Below, piece after piece: positions 13,952 through 19,287 of a stretch of DNA of 19,287 nucleotides. The translations under genes were made by a program, and so were the position numbers. The stretch's first letter is position 1. The number at the start of each line of letters is the position of its first letter. The DNA is from an uncultured Collinsella sp. Its GTDB lineage: Bacteria > Actinomycetota > Coriobacteriia > Coriobacteriales > Coriobacteriaceae. The notes beneath the pieces were generated by a model that did no database searches, was not told the DNA's origin, and saw nothing but the letters and a program-made list of their open reading frames with translations. The stretch covers positions 1 to 19,287 of the forward strand of contig UQOJ01000039.1 of the NCBI GenBank assembly GCA_900542635.1. Direction: 5' to 3'.

Positions 13952-15130
13952 TTATCGGTGCCTAAATACGCATGGCCTTTGACTTGTAAGACGAAATAGC
14001 GCGGGGATATACACCAAAGAAGAAATCCCGAGCGCGACAAGCAATATGACTCGAATGTCCGCGATGCTGCTCAACGCAGCATTGAACAGATAGAAAAGGA
14101 TGGCACCCACCGCCACCATCTGGCTTTGAACCGAAATCAGTGAACAGCGCATCGAAGAATCGGCGGCATTTTGAAAAATTGAGTATTTAATTGGAGCAAA
14201 TAACGAGTAGGCGACCGTCTGCAGCACATAAAACACGGGCAGCAGATAGACCGGAGCAAAGGGAACCAAAAACAGAGCAGTCAGGGAAAGGCGCACGATG
14301 CCGCAAATACGCGCAAAACGGCCCTTGTCGACATGAGCAATCACATTGGGCACAATAAGCCCCATGGAGGCCGAGGCAAGGAGCTGGACCGCAATGGTCA
14401 CACCCGAAGCGACGGCATTCATTCCGCGACCCGCAAGCAGCAGTGAGAAAAAGTCTTCCAGGGCGACAAAAGCAAACGCCTGAGAACAGTCCATGATGAA
14501 CGCCGAACGAAGAATGCGATTGTACGCAATAGCGGCTCCGATCGTCTTCGGGCTAATTCCACGCTCAGGTGTCGCCGCAGTGCCCCCTCTTCGCATCTCA
14601 GGAATGCAGGCAACGACAACCAACGTCAACACCATTGCGATGATATCTGCCGAAAGACCAATGAGATATGCACCGACAGACGAAATGAAACCGCCCACAC
14701 AAGCGGAGATGGCATAAGAGGCATAGAAAACAAATCGCTCAACGACATTAAGTCTTACGAGCTGGTCCTGAGAGACACTGTCAATGTAAATTGCTTCTAT
14801 GGATCCGCTCACACATGCAACGGCAAAACCTTTGAGAGCAAACGCGCCGATTAAAAGCAGAGGAGAACGGACGAAAAGCAGGGCGGCGTAGTATCCAAGC
14901 ATTCCCACGACGCCAACGAGACCGCTTGTCTTTCGTCCAAACCTATCAGCAATATAGCCAGTGGGAACTTCAAGGATGAACTTGCTCACTTGATATGCAA
15001 TCATCATGCTAGAAATCGCTACCATCGAAAGCCCGACGAACTCAAGGTAGACAGTTAGGAAATACAAGATGGTGCTGAAGTTCGACAGGAAAACGAACAT
15101 CATATAAAGCAAGACCGTACGATTTTTCAT
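13952..15130 (-). CDS. Major facilitator superfamily transporter, possible drug exporter
   Basis: An integral membrane protein of 392 residues with about 12 hydrophobic segments. The MFS motif A between helices 2 and 3 is clear: GYIADRFGRKTSG, near residue 58. Two halves with a central charged loop (CIPEMRRGGTAATPERG) are visible. The substrate is unknown; drug or metabolite efflux is typical for this subtype. ATG 15130 is preferred over TTG 15187, which would add a polar stretch before helix 1; GGGGGCGGAG lies just upstream. GC content and codon use are lower than in neighbouring genes, as in the adjacent LysR gene, suggesting the pair was acquired together. The LysR gene 118 bases upstream on the same strand probably controls it. 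Confidence 0.88.
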   Translation of the reverse strand: MKNRTVLLYMMFVFLSNFSTILYFLTVYLEFVGLSMVAISSMMIAYQVSKFILEVPTGYIADRFGRKTSGLVGVVGMLGYYAALLFVRSPLLLIGAFALKGFAVACVSGSIEAIYIDSVSQDQLVRLNVVERFVFYASYAISACVGGFISSVGAYLIGLSADIIAMVLTLVVVACIPEMRRGGTAATPERGISPKTIGAAIAYNRILRSAFIMDCSQAFAFVALEDFFSLLLAGRGMNAVASGVTIAVQLLASASMGLIVPNVIAHVDKGRFARICGIVRLSLTALFLVPFAPVYLLPVFYVLQTVAYSLFAPIKYSIFQNAADSSMRCSLISVQSQMVAVGAILFYLFNAALSSIADIRVILLVALGISSLVYIPALFRLTSQRPCVFRHR

Positions 15131-15209
15131 GCTCCGCCCCCAAGAGCCAATAACCCAAACCGAAATCTTGGAAAAGCATGAGGGCAAAGCCGTCAGTCAT
15201 GTGTTACAA

Positions 15210-15232
15210 GGCGTCAACATTCACTTGACGCC
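15210..15232 (-). promoter_or_regulatory. Inverted repeat upstream of the MFS gene, candidate LysR operator
   Basis: GGCGTCAA and TTGACGCC form a perfect 8-bp repeat with a 7-base spacer, between the LysR and MFS genes. The inner TCAA-N7-TTGA is a dyad similar to LysR-type sites, though the spacing is not the exact T-N11-A. The half TTGACG may also act as a -35. No T-run follows, so a terminator is unlikely. Confidence 0.45.
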
Positions 15233-15234
15233 AC

Positions 15235-15250
15235 GAGGCCAAATGGCCTC
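15235..15250 (-). terminator. Small hairpin at the LysR stop
   Basis: GAGGCC-AAAT-GGCCTC is a perfect 6-bp hairpin overlapping the LysR stop codon (15249-15251). No T-run follows, so at most it slows or partly ends transcription before the MFS gene. Confidence 0.3.
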
Positions 15251-16139
15251 ACGAAGCGAGATGACGCAATAGGTGAAGAAATACCGTCTGGTGTCGATCG
15301 GTCCAGGCATTTTGTCGATAGCAAAAATAGATGGGCAAGGCTACGTCATGCGAGCCTTCAATGGAGCACTCGCTCACTTCCAGTCCATCTGTTGCGAGAG
15401 AAGAGCCAGAAAAACTCAATATCAATCCCCCGGCTTGAAGAAACTCAGCCTGCGCCCTGTTTCCATATTCGACGTCGCGGAAGCGGAAATTAACCAGCTG
15501 GGCCTCGGGACATTGATTGATTGCATTGAGACAGGGTGACAAATTAATTGGAACAGCGAGCCTGCCGCCCAGTAACTCACGAACGGTCATAGCACCCACA
15601 GATTGATGACCCGCTGGGCAGGAAAGAACCTTGAGCTCCTTTTCACCCAAGTATTTCGAAGAAAGGACACTATCCCTTGGTTCCTCAAATGAGATGGCCG
15701 CATCAGAAATGCCAAGCACAAGTGATTCAAAGCATGTGGCCGTTGGCTGATGCCACACATCAAGATGAATCTGAGGGTGCAAGCTTTCAAACGAGTCATA
15801 CCAGTTTTCGGAAAAAAGGCGCCCCCGCCCGTGAAGACAGGGGGCGTAAAGACGGAAATGGCCGTCGGGCGAAACGCCGCCGTTCCCCGATTGAGCGTAC
15901 TTTTTGAGATCGTCGACTTGCGCCAGGATCACGCGTGCACGACGCGCAAATTCTCTGCCCGCCGGAGACAAAACAGCCTCCCCCGCCGATCGGTCGAGCA
16001 AAACAATCTGATACTCAGATTCCAACTTTTTTATTGCCGACGAAACGGCCTGCGGACTCACGTGAACGGCGCGAGCTGCTTTGCGCACGCCGCCATAGTT
16101 CGCTACCGCTTGAAGGTATTCGAGTTGAGAAAGCTGCAT
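15249..16139 (-). CDS. LysR-family transcriptional regulator
   Basis: A 296-residue LysR-type regulator. The N-terminal winged helix-turn-helix is at residues 1-60, with recognition region KAARAVHVSPQAVSSAIKKLE followed by the linker helix. The rest should be the effector-binding domain of two alpha/beta lobes, with unusual content that gives no hint of the ligand. It starts at ATG 16137-16139 behind TGGAG. It lies in the same direction as the MFS gene, not divergent as is common for LysR pairs, so the repeat at 15210 may be its target. The GC content is noticeably lower than in the exonuclease and acetate kinase genes on either side. The effector is unknown. Confidence 0.92.
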   Translation of the reverse strand: MQLSQLEYLQAVANYGGVRKAARAVHVSPQAVSSAIKKLESEYQIVLLDRSAGEAVLSPAGREFARRARVILAQVDDLKKYAQSGNGGVSPDGHFRLYAPCLHGRGRLFSENWYDSFESLHPQIHLDVWHQPTATCFESLVLGISDAAISFEEPRDSVLSSKYLGEKELKVLSCPAGHQSVGAMTVRELLGGRLAVPINLSPCLNAINQCPEAQLVNFRFRDVEYGNRAQAEFLQAGGLILSFSGSSLATDGLEVSECSIEGSHDVALPIYFCYRQNAWTDRHQTVFLHLLRHLAS

Positions 16140-16180
16140 AGATTACTCCAAAGGCAGCCAAGTCGACGGCCTACACGCCC

Positions 16181-16516
16181 TCAGATGAGGTTCTCGCCCA
16201 GGTTCTTGCCGCCGAGAACGTGCATGTGGAAGTGCATGACGGTCTGGCCGGCGTTGACGCCCTTGTTGGAGATGACGCGGAAACCGTCCTCCAAGCCCTT
16301 GGCCTTAGCGACCTCCATGATGGCGTGAGCCATGGCGCCCATGGTCTCGGCAGGTACGTTGTCGGCGATGTCACTGTAGTGCTTCTTGGGGATCACGAGC
16401 GTATGGACCGGCGCCTGGGGATTGAGGTCGTCGAAGGCGATGACCTGGTCGTCCTCAAAGACAACGGTCGAGGGGATCTCGTGGTTGGCAATTTTGCAGA
16501 AGATGCAATCGCACAT
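16181..16516 (-). CDS. HIT-family (histidine triad) nucleotide hydrolase, HINT-like
   Basis: A 111-residue HINT-type protein. HINT enzymes hydrolyse adenosine phosphoramidates and acyl-adenylates. The triad is H95, H97, H99 in MHFHMHVLGG, and the amino-terminal CIFCKIANHEIP carries the CxxC seen in many bacterial HINTs. FEDDQVIAFDDLNPQAPVHTLVIPKKH is the standard nucleotide-binding strand pair. ATG 16516 follows AAAGGA; the earlier in-frame codon would put this ribosome site inside the gene. It is 49 bases downstream of xseB and probably in the same transcript. Confidence 0.94.
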   Translation of the reverse strand: MCDCIFCKIANHEIPSTVVFEDDQVIAFDDLNPQAPVHTLVIPKKHYSDIADNVPAETMGAMAHAIMEVAKAKGLEDGFRVISNKGVNAGQTVMHFHMHVLGGKNLGENLI

Positions 16517-16565
16517 AGCTGGTTCCTTTCTCACAGACCAAGGTAATTATATTTGGTCGAGATGG

Positions 16566-16832
16566 TTAGAACGAGAGACTGTCGTCGGTGTTGGCGGCTT
16601 CGCCGTCGGCGAGCACGTCGTTGCCGTCGACGTCCTTAAGGAGCACCGAAACCTTCTGCTCGGCATCAGACAGGCGGGTGCGCAAGCTCTTGAGGAGCTC
16701 AACGCCGCGGGTATAGCTCTCGAGCGACTCCTCGAGCTCCATATCGCCCGACTCCAAGCTGCGAATGATGAGCTCCAACTCCTGCGAAGCCTGCTTGTAC
16801 GTAAGCTGCTCGACCGGGGTCTTCTCTGCCAT
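16566..16832 (-). CDS. xseB: Exodeoxyribonuclease VII small subunit
   Basis: The 88-residue protein binds the C-terminal part of XseA to form exonuclease VII, which degrades single-stranded DNA from both ends. The family core LTYKQASQELELIIRSLESG, then MELEESLESYTRGVELLKS, gives two helices. The last 15 residues are acidic and variable. AAAGGAAA precedes the ATG. It lies 42 bases after xseA in the same direction, the usual arrangement. Confidence 0.95.
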   Translation of the reverse strand: MAEKTPVEQLTYKQASQELELIIRSLESGDMELEESLESYTRGVELLKSLRTRLSDAEQKVSVLLKDVDGNDVLADGEAANTDDSLSF

Positions 16833-16874
16833 ATCTGTTTCCTTTCCTATAGGTTTATCGCTATGAAACGCGGT

Positions 16875-18326
16875 CTATTCGACCGTATTGACCGTTGCTG
16901 CCACGTTGCCGTCTGCCATGCGCACGCGGATGGCGTCGCCGGGCTTAAAGGTCTTGGCGCTCGTAGCCACACCATCATCGCTGTACGCGATGGAATAGCC
17001 ACGGGCAAGCACCTTGAGCGGCGACAGGGCATCGAGCGAGGCTGCCGCACGGCCCAGGTCGGACGCGGGTTTGCTGAGCATCGTGCGCCCCTGATGCTCC
17101 AGACGGGAACTCGCAAGCGTGAGCGCATGGCGCTTGCCATCGAGCCCCGAGGTGCTTGCAACCAGACGCTCGGGCAGGCGCTCAAAGTTGGAGCGGAATG
17201 TCCCGACCGAGCGTGCTATGGCGCCCGACAGGCGATCGACAGTCAGCGCAAGCTCCGATTCGCGACGCTCGACCATAAATGTGGGGTCGTTGAGGCACGG
17301 GCGGCACGCAGCCGCATCGAGCGCATCGCCCAAGCGAGCCGTATAGGTATCCCAGGCACGGCGACCGCGCTGATTGAGCATCTCCAGGTCGACCTGGGCC
17401 GACCCAATCATCGATGCCATCGCAGCGCCCAGACGCTGATGGCGCGTCTCGAGCACGTCGGCCAACTCCGTCATAGCCGGTGCCACCGATTCCGCCGCTG
17501 CCGTTGGCGTGGAGGCGCGACGGTCGCTCACCATGTCGCAGATCGAGGTATCGGGCTCATGCCCAATGCCCGTCACCACAGGCACGGGACAGGCTGCCAC
17601 CGCACGGGCAAGCTCCTCGTCGTTAAAGGTCATGAGGTCCTCGAAGGAACCGCCGCCACGCACGAGCAAAATGCAATCGGGCGCCGGCGTAATGGCAGCG
17701 GCGCGGTGCAAGCCTTCAATAAGCTCTGCCGGCGCACCCTCGCCCTGGACCTTTGCGCCCACGCAGACAAGCTCGACGAGCGGGTTGCGACGGCGCAATG
17801 TGCGCTTGACGTCGTCGATTACGGCGCCCGAAAGCGAGGTGACGACCGCCACGCGTGAGCAGAACACTGGGATGCGGCGCTTGCGCGCTTCGTCCATCAG
17901 GCCCTCGCGGCGTAGCTTTTCGGCCAGTTGCGCCACTTGTTGACGCAGCAGACCCTCCCCCGCCAGCGAGAATGAGCGAGCGACAAAGCTCATGCGGCCG
18001 GTGGCTTTATAGAGATTGAAGCTGCCCTTAAAGCTCACCTGCATGCCGTCGCGCAAGTCAAAGGTGCGCTTAAGATAGGCGCCCTTCCAGATGATGCAGT
18101 CGACGGCCGCCGAGTCGTCCTTAATCTGGAAGTAGCAGTGGCCGCTTCGAGCGTTGGGACCACGGAAACCCGTGACCTCGCCCAAAACGCTCAGCTGCGG
18201 AATGGCATCGAGCGCGCCGGCGGCGATCTCCACCGCCTGGCTCACGCTGAGCTCCTTGCGCTCCTGATCGTCCGAACCGTCGAACTCGGCGGAAACGGCA
18301 TTGCCGGTTAGATTCCAGCCTGCCAC
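16875..18326 (-). CDS. xseA: Exodeoxyribonuclease VII large subunit
   Basis: Catalytic subunit of exonuclease VII. The OB-fold for DNA binding is at about residues 28-115 (VLGEVTGFRGPNARSGHCYF onward). The catalytic domain carries VVTSLSGAVIDDV, ILLVRGGGSFEDLMTFNDE, PVVTGIGHEPDTSICD and SDRRASTPTAAAE, all conserved. A long helical region for XseB binding follows, and a C-terminal SPLKVLARGYSIAY block closes it. The start is taken as GTG 18324-18326 because AAAGGAGG lies four bases before it; ATG 18344 and TTG 18353 would place this site inside the gene. The resulting 483 residues are slightly more than E. coli XseA. Confidence 0.95.
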   Translation of the reverse strand: MAGWNLTGNAVSAEFDGSDDQERKELSVSQAVEIAAGALDAIPQLSVLGEVTGFRGPNARSGHCYFQIKDDSAAVDCIIWKGAYLKRTFDLRDGMQVSFKGSFNLYKATGRMSFVARSFSLAGEGLLRQQVAQLAEKLRREGLMDEARKRRIPVFCSRVAVVTSLSGAVIDDVKRTLRRRNPLVELVCVGAKVQGEGAPAELIEGLHRAAAITPAPDCILLVRGGGSFEDLMTFNDEELARAVAACPVPVVTGIGHEPDTSICDMVSDRRASTPTAAAESVAPAMTELADVLETRHQRLGAAMASMIGSAQVDLEMLNQRGRRAWDTYTARLGDALDAAACRPCLNDPTFMVERRESELALTVDRLSGAIARSVGTFRSNFERLPERLVASTSGLDGKRHALTLASSRLEHQGRTMLSKPASDLGRAAASLDALSPLKVLARGYSIAYSDDGVATSAKTFKPGDAIRVRMADGNVAATVNTVE

Positions 18327-18347
18327 GCAGCCTCCTTTCGTCATCGT

Positions 18348-18370
18348 GCGCAAGGGCTTCGGCCCTGCGC
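18348..18370 (+). other. Hairpin upstream of xseA
   Basis: GCGC-A-AGGGC and GCCCT-GCGC form a 9-bp stem with one bulged A, ending 21 bases before the xseA start. On the plus strand the loop is TTCG; on the minus strand, the coding direction, it is CGAA. It may structure the xseA leader or end the transcript from the yugP-like gene. Confidence 0.4.
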
Positions 18371-18395
18371 AAATTCAAGTCCAACACATAGTACA

Positions 18396-18425
18396 GCGCC
18401 GCGGGGACACGAATCCCCGCGGCGC
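18396..18425 (-). terminator. GC-rich hairpin after the yugP-like gene
   Basis: GCGCCGCGGGG (18396-18406) and CCCCGCGGCGC (18415-18425) form a perfect 11-bp stem with an 8-base loop, 16 bases past the stop. No T-run follows on the minus strand, so it may work weakly, with Rho, or as an mRNA end stabiliser. Confidence 0.55.
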
Positions 18426-18441
18426 CCAGCGACCCAATTTG

Positions 18442-19146
18442 TTATCGGTTGGAGTTTCTGTTGTAGCGAGCCATCAGGTAGAGCAGCTGAATGATCGAAG
18501 TGAGCGCTGCAGCAACATAGGTAAGCGCGGCTGCCGTCAGGACCTTCTTGGCACCATTGACCTGCTTGGAGCTCATGCCCGACTGCTCGATGTACGCCAC
18601 GGCGCGGCGGCTGGCATCAATCTCGACCGGCAGCGTAACCAACTGGAACAACACACTAAACGAAAAGAAGATCAGCGCGAGGGTCGTGAGTCCCGCGATG
18701 TTCATAAACAGACCCATGAGCAACACGATGGTCCAAGTGTTCTGGGTAAAGTTGACGACCGGCACGAGGGCTGTGCGTACCTTCATCATGGCATAACCAC
18801 TTCGACGCTGGGCGGCATGGCCCGCCTCGTGGCAGGCGACGGCAACGCTTGCGACCGACCCGCCTGAACGGTTGGCATCCGACAGATACAGGTTGTTGTC
18901 CTGCGGGTTGTAATGATCGGTGAGCTCACCAGCGACGCCCTTGATACCCACGGCGTTGCAGCCGGTGGCGTCGAGCATGCGGCGAGCGACCGTGGCGCCC
19001 GTGTCGCCGTCCGAGCGAACCTTGGACCAGGTTTTGTACGTCGAGTTGATATAGTTCTGTGCGGCAAGGCCAAGCACCGTACAGACAAGAACAACCAGCA
19101 GGTATAGCGGGTCGATGCCAAAGCCGTATCCATAGTAATAGGGCAT
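18442..19146 (-). CDS. Membrane zinc metallopeptidase, YugP family
   Basis: A 234-residue membrane protein of the YugP-like neutral zinc metallopeptidase group. The zinc motif HEAGH is at residues 106-110, and E175 in LPVEIDASRRA fits the third ligand region. Helices are at about 12-30, 125-147, 150-172 and 203-225. NNLYLSDANRSGGSVASVAVACHEAGH is the standard approach to the active site. The physiological substrate is unknown. ATG 19146 is chosen because GGAGGAA precedes it; the longer frame upstream is not conserved-looking. It is transcribed in the same direction as xseA but separated by two hairpins. Confidence 0.92.
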   Translation of the reverse strand: MPYYYGYGFGIDPLYLLVVLVCTVLGLAAQNYINSTYKTWSKVRSDGDTGATVARRMLDATGCNAVGIKGVAGELTDHYNPQDNNLYLSDANRSGGSVASVAVACHEAGHAAQRRSGYAMMKVRTALVPVVNFTQNTWTIVLLMGLFMNIAGLTTLALIFFSFSVLFQLVTLPVEIDASRRAVAYIEQSGMSSKQVNGAKKVLTAAALTYVAAALTSIIQLLYLMARYNRNSNR

Positions 19147-19181
19147 GCGAATTCCTCCGAATCGAGTTACACGTTGGAGGC

Positions 19182-19212
19182 ATTTTACCCATTCGACTGA
19201 CCAGCAAATCAA
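19182..19212 (-). promoter_or_regulatory. Weak promoter candidate for the yugP-like gene
   Basis: TAAAAT (19182-19187, read on the minus strand) matches 5 of 6 bases of a -10. TTGATT (19207-19212) could be the -35, but the 19-base spacing is long. The patch also contains AACAT-CA-ATGTT (19211-19222), a short palindrome. Confidence 0.3.
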
Positions 19213-19240
19213 CATCAATGTTTTGGCAATGTCAGACACT

Positions 19241-19287
19241 ATGACCCAATCCGAGGGCACTAAAAAGACAGGAGCCCCCGCTCGTGA
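19241..19287 (+). CDS. Possible start of a gene cut off by the window end
   Basis: ATG at 19241 opens a frame that stays open for 15 codons to the end (MTQSEGTKKTGAPAR). The composition looks like a flexible N-terminus of a real protein, divergent from the yugP-like gene. No ribosome site is visible before it, so it may be leaderless or false. The stretch AAAAAGACAGGAGCCCCCGC could instead be the left half of a bidirectional terminator cut by the edge. Confidence 0.25.
   Translation, partial: MTQSEGTKKTGAPAR

Noticed and set aside
15750..16328. 192-residue plus-strand frame across the LysR start
   Set aside because: No ribosome site or family motifs; it crosses the end of the HIT gene and the LysR helix-turn-helix, both of which are clear on the minus strand.
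19266..19270. AGACA(G) at the end as a second Nextera mosaic end
   Set aside because: Only six bases match; the rest of the mosaic end is missing, so the right end appears to be genomic.

Overview
The window reads as a high-GC, anaerobic fermentative actinobacterium. The combination of arginine deiminase, phosphate acetyltransferase with two acetate kinases, UDP-galactopyranose mutase, and the codon bias points to the Coriobacteriia, most likely Collinsella or a close relative. This placement is inferred from gene content and style, not from a marker gene. The first 48 bases are not genomic: they are an Illumina Nextera i7 adapter. The window therefore starts at a contig edge, and the first gene is cut off by it.

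Layout. 49-539 (-): the N-terminal part of arginine deiminase. 540-1090: an AT-rich intergenic stretch. 1091-7414 (+): polyphosphate kinase with an unusual C-terminal tail, then an RlmD/TrmA-type RNA m5U methyltransferase, a DJ-1/PfpI protein overlapping a Maf nucleotide pyrophosphatase, and a P1-family (S58) aminopeptidase. 7415-7813: two related palindromic elements lying between convergent genes. 7791-10017 (-): a family 2 glycosyltransferase and UDP-galactopyranose mutase, a galactofuranose pair. 10249-11229 (+): pta. 11328-13849 (-): two tandem acetate kinase paralogues facing pta. 13952-16139 (-): an MFS transporter and a LysR regulator with visibly lower GC, probably acquired. 16181-18326 (-): a HIT-family hydrolase and both exonuclease VII subunits. 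18442-19146 (-): a YugP-type membrane zinc peptidase. The last 47 bases may hold the start of another + strand gene.

Functionally, Pta and AckA form the acetyl-CoA to acetate and ATP pathway, and arginine deiminase (normally followed by ornithine transcarbamylase and carbamate kinase) is another substrate-level ATP route. Polyphosphate kinase stores phosphate and energy. Glf and its partner glycosyltransferase should build galactofuranose-containing surface glycans. The remainder is housekeeping: RNA modification, nucleotide sanitation and DNA repair.

The most interesting feature is the pair of elements at 7427-7555 (+) and 7649-7758 (-). They share four short conserved blocks in the same order and nearly the same spacing, while all their paired stems differ in sequence but remain complementary. 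Each lies in sense orientation just 3' of the gene it follows. This is the pattern of a conserved folded RNA or single-stranded DNA element. I cannot match it to a described family from the sequence alone.
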